Assembly: GCA_942493055.1 (NCBI GenBank)
Contig: OW818680.1
Span: 4,340,001 to 4,404,000 of the forward strand
Direction of reading: 5' to 3'
DNA from: CAIZQW01 sp942493055
GTDB taxonomy: Bacteria > Verrucomicrobiota > Kiritimatiellia > RFP12 > UBA1067
Length of the DNA stretch: 64,000 nucleotides
Part shown: piece after piece, positions 44,296 to 52,991 of the stretch
How positions within the stretch are numbered: the stretch's first letter is position 1
How the letters are laid out: each line of letters opens with the position of its first letter
Program-made: the position numbers and the translations under genes
Notes under the pieces: generated by a model
Seen by the model: only the letters and a program-made list of their open reading frames with translations
What the model was told of the DNA's origin: nothing
Databases searched by the model: none

Positions 44296-45555
44296 GTGAG
44301 ACGCTTGGGATTTATCAGATTTTTGTTTGCTGAATTCGCTTTTTTTCGCAGCCAGAAGCGTAATGTGAAGACATTGCTGGTTGCCATGTTTCTTTACTTC
44401 CTGACCTCGCCACTTCAGAACACCTTTTCCTGCGCCTATATCCTCCGGCAGACGAATAGCGTGAAGACCATGATGTGGTTCTTGTTGGCGCTTTATTCGG
44501 CTGTGCCGGTGGTCTCCTGGATCGTGGGGCGGTGGATGAGCCGTTGGGGCGCGGAGCGGATGTTTGCCTTTGGTCTGGCGTTGACAGGCGTCTCCATGTA
44601 TACCTTGTCCCTTGTCAATCTGAGCAGTATCGTGGCGGTCAGCCTCGTGGGGGCGGCTATTGGGGTGGCGATCGCCTTTATCTGGGCCTCTCATAATTAT
44701 TTAGTCTTTGTCTCCACGACAGATGAGACGCGCAATTATTTTCAGAGCCTGGAGATGTCCTTCCAGACGTTTTGCTCGATGCTCTCCTCGTTTGCGATTG
44801 GATGGTTTGTGAGCCGGGTGGGGACGCCTGAGATGTCCTACAAGATCGTCAAAGGGGTTGCCCTCCTGCTCACCGGGGCCAGCGCGTGGTTCATGGTGCG
44901 GGACCGCTTTCCTCTCCCCCGGAAGCCTGCGTTCGTCTTCTTCCGACATTCGCCGCTTGCCTGGAGGCTCTTTTGTCTTTCGTTTTTACGAGGATTTACC
45001 CAGTTGCTAGCATCTATTGTGCCCGTATTGCTGGTCTTTTGTGTCCTTCGGCAAAATGAGTTCCTGCTCGGAAAGGTGCAAAGCCTGGGGGCGTTGGTTG
45101 CCGGACTGCTGCTGTATATTGTGGGCCGGGTCTCTGCCCCTCGTCACCGCATCTGGTTCTTTATTGCCAGTGCGCTCATGTATGCGGTCGGCGCGTGCGT
45201 GAATGCCGTGCTGAATACAGAAGGCAGTGCGCTCTTCTTTATCATGGTCCTGCTCTTCTTTGGACCTCTTGCGGATATGGCGTACACAACGCTCTACTTG
45301 CGCGCTGCGGATCAGGTGGCAGAAGGGGAGGGGCGAAATAGTTATACCTATATCTTTGCCCAGGAGGTCTTTTTCTACGGTGGACGCATGGTTACGATTG
45401 GGATGTTTTTTGCGGCGCTCCATTTTTCCAACGAAAGAATCATAACCGTTGCACTTCCCGTCTTGACGCTTCTTCATCTCTTGTCCATTCCGATTGCCTG
45501 GTCGCTCAGCAAGCTGGAGTTCCCTGAGACTTCAGGCCAGCCGGACGCGCGATAA
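44296..45555 (+). CDS. Major facilitator superfamily transporter
   Basis: A 419-residue permease with about twelve hydrophobic segments in two halves; the first half shows SRWGAERMFAFGLALTGVSM as a loop 2-3-like region, and a cytosolic loop (PLPRKPAFVFFRHSP) separates the halves. Translation starts at GTG, with AAAAGGAAA upstream. The substrate is not evident. It is a single gene with its own promoter, ahead of the Fe-alcohol dehydrogenase cluster, and a hairpin starts directly at its stop codon. Confidence 0.8.
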   Translation: MRRLGFIRFLFAEFAFFRSQKRNVKTLLVAMFLYFLTSPLQNTFSCAYILRQTNSVKTMMWFLLALYSAVPVVSWIVGRWMSRWGAERMFAFGLALTGVSMYTLSLVNLSSIVAVSLVGAAIGVAIAFIWASHNYLVFVSTTDETRNYFQSLEMSFQTFCSMLSSFAIGWFVSRVGTPEMSYKIVKGVALLLTGASAWFMVRDRFPLPRKPAFVFFRHSPLAWRLFCLSFLRGFTQLLASIVPVLLVFCVLRQNEFLLGKVQSLGALVAGLLLYIVGRVSAPRHRIWFFIASALMYAVGACVNAVLNTEGSALFFIMVLLFFGPLADMAYTTLYLRAADQVAEGEGRNSYTYIFAQEVFFYGGRMVTIGMFFAALHFSNERIITVALPVLTLLHLLSIPIAWSLSKLEFPETSGQPDAR

Positions 45556-45588
45556 ATACCATTTTTGAACAGTGTTGAAAATTGGTAT
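45556..45588. repeat. Stop-codon hairpin with AACAGTG loop (copy 1)
   Basis: ATACCATTTTT (45556-45566) pairs with AAAATTGGTAT (45578-45588), with one mismatch and an 11-base loop GAACAGTGTTG. It starts one base after the stop of the MFS gene. The related hairpin at 55745-55777 is also right after a stop codon. Confidence 0.65.
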
Positions 45589-45701
45589 AGATGTCGTTGC
45601 TTATTTCTGATTAAATAGGTGCCACATTTTCACAGTGTGAAGGTGTTCGTCGTGATTACGGGTATTATGTATTAAATGACTGTTTTAAGAGGAGAGGAAG
45701 C

Positions 45702-46889
45702 ATGAACAATTTTCAATTTTACAATCCAGTACGCATCGTTTTTGGCGCGGGTGAAGTCAAGCAGATTGGCGCAGAAGCTGCCGCGCTGGGCAAAAAGGCC
45801 TTATTAGTCTCTTATGCTGATTGTGGCTTTATGAAAGAGACGCTGGACAAGGTTGTTGCGCTCTGCACGGAAAAAGGCGTGACCGTGGTTCCCTTTTATG
45901 CGGCCGTTGCCAACCCCCTGATGAGTGATATTGAAGCAGGCGCGAAGCTGGCCCGCAAGGAGAAGGTTGATCTGGTCATCGGTTGCGGGGGCGGCAGCGT
46001 GATGGATACGGCGAAGCTGATTGCAGCCGGGACGCTCTACAAGGGCGACCTCTGGAAGATGATGTACAGCCGCCACGACAGCAATGCGACCATTCCGCCA
46101 GAGACGGCTCTGCCGATCATTCTCATCAATACCCTTCCTGCGACCTCCAGCGAGATGAATTGCGGTGCGGTTGCCACGAACACGGAGACCATGGAAAAGA
46201 CCTACCTCTTCCATCCGTGCATCTATCCGAAGGTGTCGATTCTTGATCCTGAACTCACGATTTCGCTGCCGGCGTATCAGACCGCCTGCGGCGTGGTGGA
46301 CTCGCTTTCGCACGTCATTGAAATCTACTTCACCTGCACGAATGAAGTTCCGATGCAGGATCGTCTCATGGAAGGGATCATGAGCACGCAGATGGACCAT
46401 GTCGGCAAGGTCCTCAAAGATCCGAAAAATGTCGCCCTGCGCGGTGACCTGATGTGGGAAATCACCTTGTCCTGGAATGGCTGGATTCTGCCGGGCACGG
46501 GCGGCTTCACGCCGATGCACATGATCGCGCATGCGATGTCAGCCCGCTGGGGTGTGACGCATGGTGCGTCGCTCGGTATCGTGATGCCTGCTTTCATGAA
46601 AAAGACGTGGCAGGTCAATCCCGAACGTTATGTCCAGTTCGGCCAGCGCATGTTCGGCAAGAAGATGACGCCGCTCCAAGTGATTGCCAAGTTCGAAAAG
46701 TTCATCTCCAGCCTCGGTGTCCAGACCCGTCTGTCGCAGTGTCAGGGCATTCCTGAAAATTCGAAGAAGGTTGTGAAGACGTTGCTGGATGACTGCGTCC
46801 GCGTCTACTTTGGCGCGAATGGCAAACTCGCTTCGAAAGTTCCGCTCTCGAAGAAGGCCGTCAAGGAGATCATCGAACTTTCGCTGTAA
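45702..46889 (+). CDS. Iron-containing alcohol dehydrogenase (butanol dehydrogenase-like)
   Basis: A 395-residue group III dehydrogenase. GCGGGSVMDTAKLIAAG binds the nucleotide, LPATSSEMN is conserved, and histidines in SLSHVIEIYF and in HMIAHAMSARWGVTHGASLG form the metal site. It reduces an aldehyde or oxidises an alcohol with NAD(P)H. AGAGGAGAGG precedes the ATG. It heads the cluster with UroD-like proteins, an FGGY kinase and the 2-oxoacid dehydrogenase complex, so it may recycle reductant or make an alcohol end product. Confidence 0.92.
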   Translation: MNNFQFYNPVRIVFGAGEVKQIGAEAAALGKKALLVSYADCGFMKETLDKVVALCTEKGVTVVPFYAAVANPLMSDIEAGAKLARKEKVDLVIGCGGGSVMDTAKLIAAGTLYKGDLWKMMYSRHDSNATIPPETALPIILINTLPATSSEMNCGAVATNTETMEKTYLFHPCIYPKVSILDPELTISLPAYQTACGVVDSLSHVIEIYFTCTNEVPMQDRLMEGIMSTQMDHVGKVLKDPKNVALRGDLMWEITLSWNGWILPGTGGFTPMHMIAHAMSARWGVTHGASLGIVMPAFMKKTWQVNPERYVQFGQRMFGKKMTPLQVIAKFEKFISSLGVQTRLSQCQGIPENSKKVVKTLLDDCVRVYFGANGKLASKVPLSKKAVKEIIELSL

Positions 46890-46919
46890 GAGCTGGAATA
46901 ACCGAAAGAATAATTTTAT

Positions 46920-46975
46920 CAACGAATTAAACGAATTGAACGAATTTGAATTAGCTAAATTCGTTTAATTAGTTG
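46920..46975. repeat. AACGAATTAAACGAATT inverted repeat
   Basis: CAACGAATTAAACGAATT (46920-46937) is inverted at 46958-46975 with 17 of 18 matches. Another AACGAATT lies in the loop. It sits between the alcohol dehydrogenase and the UroD-like gene, 30 bases before the latter's start. Confidence 0.8.
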
Positions 46976-47005
46976 AAAAACGCTTCGATCAAAAGGAGGT
47001 GCCTT

Positions 47006-48166
47006 ATGACACGTGAGCAACGCGCGTTGAATGTGATTAAGGGATTGCCGGTGGATTATCTGCCGAGCCAGATTACGCTTGCTGATCGCACCAAGGATGG
47101 TGCAGTCGCTAAAGCTTTGGGCCTCTCCGGCGCGGAGGCGCTGGATGATTACCTGGACAATCATCTGGCCATCTCGCTGACCCTGTGCGAAACACCGCTC
47201 TTTTATCGGAACGACACCGTGAAGATGGCCGAGCTTGAGGCCAAGGGATATGCCAAGGTCGATCGCGTCAATGGAATTGTCTATGATAGCTGGGGCATGG
47301 GTATCAAGATCGGCGAGGAGGGCTTCTTCGCCTGCTATCATCCGCTTCAAGGCAATGCTGAGAAGAACAAGATGGCGGCGCCCTTCCTTCCGGATGGCTT
47401 TGACCGCGCGATCCTTGACATGCCGTTTGCTGAAGCGGCACGGGCTTATCAGGCGCCTGATCCGGAGCGGCCGGATAACCTGGACGACATGCTCCGTGAC
47501 CTTAAGGCGAATGCCCATGGCGAGCATCTGGTGGTGCCTTCAGGGTATTTAGGCATCTACGAACGGACCTATTGCCTCATGGGCTTTGAAGAGTTCATGA
47601 TGGAGTCTATCACAGACACGGAATCCGTCGAAATCCTGATGGACAAGATCACGGATTACAAAGTCGCGATTGCCAAGCGCAAAGTGGCCGCTGGCTTCAA
47701 GGTCGGCCATCATGGCGATGACCTGGGTTGCCAGGTCGGTACGCTCGTGTCGCCGACCCAGTTCCATGAGCTCATCAAGCCGCGTATTGCGCGTCATTTC
47801 AAAGTCTTCAAGGATGCTGGACTCCCCATGATGATGCACTCCTGCGGGGATGTCACGCCCTTCCTGCCTGATTTGATCGAGATCGGACTGGATATGATCG
47901 AACCGGTGCAGCCGTGCATGGGACTTGAGCGCATCAAGAAGCAGTTTGGTGACAAACTCTCCTTCTGGGGCGGTATCGACACGCAGGAAATTCTCCCGCA
48001 CGGTACACCCGCAGAGGTGGCCGCGGAGACGAAACGTGTCATCAGCATCCTGGGCAAAGGCGGTCGCTATATCATTGCGCCGTCCCAGGAGGTCATGGTG
48101 GATGTGCCCGCTGCCAATATCGCGGCGATGCTGGCGACGATCAAGGCGGAACGCGGAAACATGTAG
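47006..48166 (+). CDS. Uroporphyrinogen decarboxylase superfamily protein (MtaA-like)
   Basis: A 386-residue URO-D-type barrel protein. The motif MMMHSCGDVTPFLPDLIEIG contains the HxC of the MtaA zinc site, followed by FWGGIDTQEILPHGTPAEV and GRYIIAPSQEV. The third zinc cysteine of MtaA-type enzymes is not at the expected place: that position reads APSQE. AAGGAGG lies six bases before the ATG at 47006. Known relatives move methyl groups between corrinoids and thiols or decarboxylate porphyrins. Here the context (kinase, dehydrogenase complex) suggests catabolism of a small methylated or phosphorylated compound. Confidence 0.85.
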   Translation: MTREQRALNVIKGLPVDYLPSQITLADRTKDGAVAKALGLSGAEALDDYLDNHLAISLTLCETPLFYRNDTVKMAELEAKGYAKVDRVNGIVYDSWGMGIKIGEEGFFACYHPLQGNAEKNKMAAPFLPDGFDRAILDMPFAEAARAYQAPDPERPDNLDDMLRDLKANAHGEHLVVPSGYLGIYERTYCLMGFEEFMMESITDTESVEILMDKITDYKVAIAKRKVAAGFKVGHHGDDLGCQVGTLVSPTQFHELIKPRIARHFKVFKDAGLPMMMHSCGDVTPFLPDLIEIGLDMIEPVQPCMGLERIKKQFGDKLSFWGGIDTQEILPHGTPAEVAAETKRVISILGKGGRYIIAPSQEVMVDVPAANIAAMLATIKAERGNM

Positions 48167-48177
48167 GGGCGACGTAG

Positions 48178-48225
48178 GGGCGACCAACTGGTCGCCCGGC
48201 AGCAGGGGCGACCCGCAGGTCGCCC
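48178..48225. repeat. Two 20-bp GGGCGACC palindromes
   Basis: GGGCGACCAACTGGTCGCCC (48178-48197) and GGGCGACCCGCAGGTCGCCC (48206-48225) share 8-bp arms and differ in the centre. A further GGGGCGAC lies at 48167. They fill the gap between the UroD-like gene and the FGGY kinase. Confidence 0.9.
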
Positions 48226-48241
48226 GGCATAGGAGATTATC

Positions 48242-49801
48242 ATGAACTATTTAATGGGCATTGATGTCGGCACAACAGGCACGAAGGCCGCCATCATTGA
48301 TGATTCGGGTAATTTGATTGCTCAGGCGTATCGCGAATACACCTGCACGTATCCATGCCCTGGCTGGGTCGAGCAGGATGCGAACATGCTGCTCGAAACG
48401 ACCTTTGTCGTTGCGGCCGAGGCTCTGCGCAAGGCAAGCCTGCCTCCGGATGTCATCTGCTCCATCGCCTTCTCCGCGCAGCGCTGCTGCACGATTGCAG
48501 TGGGCCGCGATGGCAAGCTGGTGCGTCCGATGATCTCCTGGCAGGATAACCGCACGGCGGAAGAGATCGAGTTGATCCGCAAGGAGGTCAACGACGATGA
48601 CTTCTATGACATTGTGCGCCTGCCGCAAAGCACGACCTGGATGCTCTCCAAGATCCTCTGGCTTCAACGTCATGAACCTGAAGCCTGGGCGCGTGTCCAC
48701 AAGGTTGTCCAGTTGCATGACTTCCTGCTCTACTCCTGGGGCACCGGTGAATTCTATGTCGACCACAGTGATGCCGCGTTTTATGGCTGCTGGGATACTG
48801 CACAGTTGAAGTGGAGCGACCGCCTGCTGAAGGTGGGCCATGTGACGGCGGACCAGCTGTCAATTCCGCGCGCCAATGGGGACCGGGTCGGCGGCGTCTC
48901 TGAGCTTGTGGCCAAGGCGACAGGACTGAAGGCAGGTACGCCGTTGTGCATCGGTGCCGGCGACCAGAATTCAGGCGCGCTGGGCGCAGGCGTGGTCTGT
49001 CCGCACCTGCTCTCGGTCTCCCTGGGCACGGGGGGCGCGGTCTGCGCCTGCGTGGACCATGCGTTCCATGACGCCTCGCGCCGGACCATGGTCACAAATC
49101 ATGTGATGAAGGGGTTGTGGCTGGTTGAAGGTTATCAGGCAGGCGCAGCGAGCGTATTCCGCTGGTTCCGTGACCAGTTTGCGGAACTGGAGTCCGCGTA
49201 TGCAAAAATGGCCGGACGCGATACCTACGATATTTTGACCGAACTGATCAGCAAGGCGCCTGTCGGTTCGAAAGGGTTGCTCTTGATGCCCTACTTTGCA
49301 AGCGCCGGAACGCCGCGCTGGAATTCCGCTGCGCGCGGCACCTTGATCGGCATGACCTTTGCGCATGACCGCTATTGCATGGCCCGCGCCTTTATTGAGG
49401 GCATTACGCTGGAAGTGCGCGACATGTTGGAGTCGCTGGTCCAGGCAGGCGTGACCTTTGAGCGTGTGCACTTGCTGGGCGGCCCGACCAAGTCATCGCT
49501 CTGGAATCAGATCCAGGCGGACGTCTATGGCCACCCGGTCTGCACCTTGGTCAATGGCGATGCGGCTGTGACCGGTGCGGCGATCCTGGGCGGCGTCGGG
49601 GTTGGCGTCTTCAAGGATGCGGCCTCGGGCGTTGAAAACCTGGTGAAGATGAAGACGCTCTATCGTCCGGACGTTGCCAACAACGCTCGTTACAATGATC
49701 TCTATGAGGTCTATAAGAATCTCTACACGGCACTGGATAACGCCAAGATTTATCAGCAGATCGCCGAGTTTCAACGGAAATATGGAGAATTAGAAAAATG
49801 A
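48242..49801 (+). CDS. FGGY family carbohydrate kinase (xylulokinase-like)
   Basis: A 519-residue kinase related to that at 17637. GIDVGTTGTKAAIIDDSG begins the phosphate loop; SIAFSAQRCCTIAVGRDGK, the catalytic aspartate in IGAGDQNSGALGAG, and VHLLGGPTKSSLWNQIQADV complete the site. The product and sugar are unknown. Its start follows the GGGCGACC palindromes and it overlaps the next UroD-like gene by four bases, so the kinase and UroD-like proteins are made together. Confidence 0.9.
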   Translation: MNYLMGIDVGTTGTKAAIIDDSGNLIAQAYREYTCTYPCPGWVEQDANMLLETTFVVAAEALRKASLPPDVICSIAFSAQRCCTIAVGRDGKLVRPMISWQDNRTAEEIELIRKEVNDDDFYDIVRLPQSTTWMLSKILWLQRHEPEAWARVHKVVQLHDFLLYSWGTGEFYVDHSDAAFYGCWDTAQLKWSDRLLKVGHVTADQLSIPRANGDRVGGVSELVAKATGLKAGTPLCIGAGDQNSGALGAGVVCPHLLSVSLGTGGAVCACVDHAFHDASRRTMVTNHVMKGLWLVEGYQAGAASVFRWFRDQFAELESAYAKMAGRDTYDILTELISKAPVGSKGLLLMPYFASAGTPRWNSAARGTLIGMTFAHDRYCMARAFIEGITLEVRDMLESLVQAGVTFERVHLLGGPTKSSLWNQIQADVYGHPVCTLVNGDAAVTGAAILGGVGVGVFKDAASGVENLVKMKTLYRPDVANNARYNDLYEVYKNLYTALDNAKIYQQIAEFQRKYGELEK

Positions 49802-50910
49802 CATCGCGTGAACGTGTTAGGAAAGCGTTGAACCATCAGACGCCTGATCGGGTGCCGATTGACGCATGGGGGTCTGCCAGCCGCTTGTGTGACAAACTCT
49901 ATTTTGAGATTGTTCGCGACCAGAAATGGCAGGATCTTGGAAAGTTTGTCAGCGCGAGCCGCTCGGGCAACTATATGGATGAGCGTGTCGCTGACGTCAT
50001 CGGCTGTGACTTCCGCCACATCCAGTTCGGGAAAGCGAAATATTTTGCCCCGACCGTGGATGCCGACGGTGTGGAGTTCAATGAATGGGGCGTGGGTTTC
50101 AAGAAGGTCGGCGGCGAGCCGATGATTGCGAAGGTGCCCTTCATGGATGCGGATTGCAGCCTGCTTGAAAAGCATCGCTGGCCCAATCCGAAAGATCCCG
50201 GACGCATGACAGGCGTGGTGGACTCTGCCAAGCATTGGGCTGAAAATACACCCTATTTTGTCGGGACGAGTTCGTTGGTCTCGGGGCTGACCTTGGATAT
50301 CGGGCCCTATCTGCGCGGGTTTGAGGACTTCTTCGTTGACCTCTATGTGAACCCTGAGTTCTCAAAGGCTCTGATTGCCAAGATAACGGATGTGCTGATT
50401 GAAATGCACGAATATGCCTTGAAGCCGATCGCACCGTATATCGAGTGGGTGGAGTTCTCCAGTGATCACGGCATGCAGGACCGCCCGCTGGTGGCACCGG
50501 AGATTTATCGCGAATTCTTTAAGCCTGAATATAAGCGTCTCTTTGATGCGGTGAAGACGTTTGCGCCGAAGGCGAAAATCTGGATGCACTCCTGCGGCGC
50601 GGTTCGCGACCTCATCCCTGATTTTATCGACATGGGCGTGGACGTGCTGAATTCGTTGCAGCCGCGCGCAATCGGGATGGACCCCTTTGAATTGAAAAAG
50701 GAATTTGGCAAGGACATCGTCTTTCATGGCGGACTCGACATGCAGGGCGCATTGTCGGGCACGGTACAGGAGGCACGCGACGAGGCCAAGAAGTGCCTGG
50801 ATGCCTTCCATCATGACGGCGGCTACATCTTTGCGCCGAGCAACCATTTCATGCAGGACATCCCGCTCGAGAATTTCTATGCGGTGTATGAAGTTGCCAT
50901 GGGAAAATAA
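49798..50910 (+). CDS. Uroporphyrinogen decarboxylase superfamily protein (MtaA-like)
   Basis: A 370-residue URO-D-type barrel protein with IWMHSCGAVRDLIPDFIDMG (HxC present), LNSLQPRAIGMDPFELKKEF, VFHGGLDMQGAL and FAPSNHFMQDIPLENF near the end. As in the other operon member, the position expected for the third MtaA zinc cysteine holds another residue (APSNH). The N-terminus TSRERVRKALNHQTPDRVPI is typical of this branch. It overlaps the FGGY kinase by four bases and precedes E1alpha by 43 bases, separated by a GGGCGAC palindrome. Confidence 0.87.
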   Translation: MTSRERVRKALNHQTPDRVPIDAWGSASRLCDKLYFEIVRDQKWQDLGKFVSASRSGNYMDERVADVIGCDFRHIQFGKAKYFAPTVDADGVEFNEWGVGFKKVGGEPMIAKVPFMDADCSLLEKHRWPNPKDPGRMTGVVDSAKHWAENTPYFVGTSSLVSGLTLDIGPYLRGFEDFFVDLYVNPEFSKALIAKITDVLIEMHEYALKPIAPYIEWVEFSSDHGMQDRPLVAPEIYREFFKPEYKRLFDAVKTFAPKAKIWMHSCGAVRDLIPDFIDMGVDVLNSLQPRAIGMDPFELKKEFGKDIVFHGGLDMQGALSGTVQEARDEAKKCLDAFHHDGGYIFAPSNHFMQDIPLENFYAVYEVAMGK

Positions 50911-50917
50911 TCTGTAG

Positions 50918-50937
50918 GGGCGACTTACAAGTCGTCC
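50918..50937. repeat. GGGCGACTT palindrome between genes
   Basis: GGGCGACTTACAAGTCGTCC is a 20-base palindrome with one mismatched pair. It belongs to the same family as the palindromes at 48178-48225 and 51946-51988. Confidence 0.85.
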
Positions 50938-50953
50938 GTCTGACGAGGATAAC

Positions 50954-51940
50954 ATGATCGAGAAGAAAAAAAACAACACAGCACTCCCTCCCAAGGAGCA
51001 GTTGCTGGATATGTATTTGAAGATGTCGCAGACGCGACTGTTTGAAGAGAACGCGGCGCGCCTGTTTTCCTTGGGCCGGGTGCATGGGACCGCTCACTTT
51101 TGCATTGGCGAAGAGGCTGCTGCCATTGGCGTGACTACCATGCTGCATCCCGATGACCTGATTTACGCGACACATCGTGGCCATGGGCAGAGCATTGGCA
51201 AGGGCATGGACATCGGCCGCATGATGGCCGAGTTTCTGGGCAAGGCGACCGGCTTTTGCAAGGGCAAGGGCGGGTGTATGCACATCGCTGACTTATCTAA
51301 GGGCAATCTGGGCGCGAACGGTATTGTCGGCGCGCAGTTCCCGATCGCTGTCGGCGCGGCTTTGAGTATGCGGCTCCAGAAGATTGACCGCGTGGTCATC
51401 TGCTTCTGCGGCGACGGTTCGACGAACGAAGGCACCTTCCATGAAGCCCTCAACCTTGCCTCGATCTGGAAGCTGCCCGTGCTCTTCGTCTGTGTCAACA
51501 ATCAGTATGGAATGTCCATGCACGTGGGCGACTCCATGAACATTCCCGATCTCTCCATCCGTGCGCAGGCGTATGGAATGAAGGGCTGGTCTGTGGATGG
51601 CAATGACGTGATGGCTGTCTGGCGTGCAGCGGTCGAGGCGCGTGCCTATGTCGAGACGAACGGCCCGGGCTTCCTGGTTGCCAACACCTATCGCATCATG
51701 GGTCACTCCAAGAGCGACGGCAACAAGTATCGCGACAAGAGCGTGATTGAGGCGTGGAAGGAGCGTTGCCCGATCAAGCTGATGCGCGCTTGGTTGCTGG
51801 ACGAAAAGCTGGCCACGGAAGCGGAGATTGACGCGGTGGAGGAGCAGGCCAAAAAATCGATTGAAGATGCGCTGGCCTTTGCGGAGGCCAGTCCCGAGCC
51901 TGAACTGGAGAGCGCACTGACAGATGTTTATGCGGAATGA
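50954..51940 (+). CDS. acoA: Acetoin/2-oxoacid dehydrogenase E1 alpha subunit
   Basis: A 328-residue thiamine-diphosphate enzyme subunit. GRVHGTAHFCIGEEAAAIGV near residue 35 and the TPP motif CFCGDGSTNEGTFHEALNLA ending in VNNQYGMS are clear. With E1 beta it oxidatively cleaves acetoin or decarboxylates a 2-oxoacid and passes the acyl group to the lipoyl E2. E1-alpha subunits of pyruvate dehydrogenase, branched-chain oxoacid dehydrogenase and acetoin systems are hard to tell apart by eye; the acetoin-type name is tentative. It follows two UroD-like genes and a kinase in the same operon. Confidence 0.87.
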   Translation: MIEKKKNNTALPPKEQLLDMYLKMSQTRLFEENAARLFSLGRVHGTAHFCIGEEAAAIGVTTMLHPDDLIYATHRGHGQSIGKGMDIGRMMAEFLGKATGFCKGKGGCMHIADLSKGNLGANGIVGAQFPIAVGAALSMRLQKIDRVVICFCGDGSTNEGTFHEALNLASIWKLPVLFVCVNNQYGMSMHVGDSMNIPDLSIRAQAYGMKGWSVDGNDVMAVWRAAVEARAYVETNGPGFLVANTYRIMGHSKSDGNKYRDKSVIEAWKERCPIKLMRAWLLDEKLATEAEIDAVEEQAKKSIEDALAFAEASPEPELESALTDVYAE

Positions 51941-51945
51941 TGCAG

Positions 51946-51988
51946 GGGCGACCTACAGGTCGTCCGCAGGGTAGGCAATTGCCTACCC
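51946..51988. repeat. Two different 20-bp palindromes
   Basis: GGGCGACCTACAGGTCGTCC (51946-51965) belongs to the GGGCGACC family; GGGTAGGCAATTGCCTACCC (51969-51988) is a perfect palindrome of different sequence. Both lie between the E1 alpha and E1 beta genes. Confidence 0.9.
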
Positions 51989-52009
51989 GTACGAAAGGAT
52001 TTTGGTAGC

Positions 52010-52987
52010 ATGAGAGAGATAACGTATGCACAAGCGATTTGCGAAGCGATGAGCGAAGAGATGCGTCGCGATCCGAAGGTTTTTTTTATGGGCGAGGATG
52101 TGGGCGCGTATGGCGGCGCCTTCGGTGTCTCTGCCGGAATGTTTAACGAGTTTGGAAAAGAACGCGTGCGCGACACGCCCATTTCCGAGGCGGCCATCAT
52201 GGGTGCGGCGGTCGGCGCGGCCATGACGGGGATGCGGCCGATTATCGAGATCATGTTCTCGGACTTTATTTCGTGTTGCTTCGACGGGCTGTGCAATCAG
52301 GCGGCCAAGACGCGCTATATGTTTGGCGGCCAGGCTCAGATGCCGCTCGTCGTGCGTGCTCCGGCGGGCTCGGGGACAGGCGCGGCAGGTCAGCACTCGC
52401 AGAGTCCTGAAGCCTGGATCTGCAACATGCCGGGCTTGAAGGTTGTTGTGCCCTCCACGCCTTATGATGCCAAGGGGTTGGTCAAGGCGGCGATCCGTGA
52501 TAATAACGCAGTGGTTGTGCTGGAGCAGAAGCTGCTCTATCGCATCAAGGGCGATGTGCCGGAGACGGATTACATTGTCCCGCTGGGCGAGGCGGCGATC
52601 CGGCGCGAAGGCAAGGACGTGACGATTTTGACGTATGGCCGCATGGTGGCCCGTTGCCTTGAAGCGGCTGAGCAGGCCAAGGAATCCGGGATCGATGTGG
52701 AAGTCGTTGATTTGCGCACCTTGGTCCCATTGGATAAGAAGAGCGTCATTGCCTCCGCGATGAAGACGGGCCGCGTGATGATTGTGCACGAGGCGTGCAA
52801 GACGGGCGGCTTTGGCGGCGAACTGGCAGCGGTGATTACCGAGTCGGAGGCCTTTAACTACATGGATGCGCCTATACTGCGCATCTGCGGCGCGGATGTC
52901 CCGATCCCGTACAATCCGAAGTTGGAGGCGAGTATCGTCCCCACCACGCCGGTCATTCTTGAAGGCATCAAAAAACTGATGGAGTAA
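52010..52987 (+). CDS. acoB: Acetoin/2-oxoacid dehydrogenase E1 beta subunit
   Basis: A 325-residue transketolase-like subunit. YAQAICEAMSEEMRRDPKVF and FFMGEDVGAYGGAFGVSAGM begin the pyrimidine-binding half; APAGSGTGAAGQHSQSPEAW and VVVPSTPYDAKGLVKAAIRD are typical of the E1 beta family. The C-terminal transketolase domain has VEVVDLRTLVPLDKKSVIAS. It pairs with E1 alpha upstream and ends four bases before the E2 start. Confidence 0.9.
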   Translation: MREITYAQAICEAMSEEMRRDPKVFFMGEDVGAYGGAFGVSAGMFNEFGKERVRDTPISEAAIMGAAVGAAMTGMRPIIEIMFSDFISCCFDGLCNQAAKTRYMFGGQAQMPLVVRAPAGSGTGAAGQHSQSPEAWICNMPGLKVVVPSTPYDAKGLVKAAIRDNNAVVVLEQKLLYRIKGDVPETDYIVPLGEAAIRREGKDVTILTYGRMVARCLEAAEQAKESGIDVEVVDLRTLVPLDKKSVIASAMKTGRVMIVHEACKTGGFGGELAAVITESEAFNYMDAPILRICGADVPIPYNPKLEASIVPTTPVILEGIKKLME

Positions 52988-52991
52988 CGAC

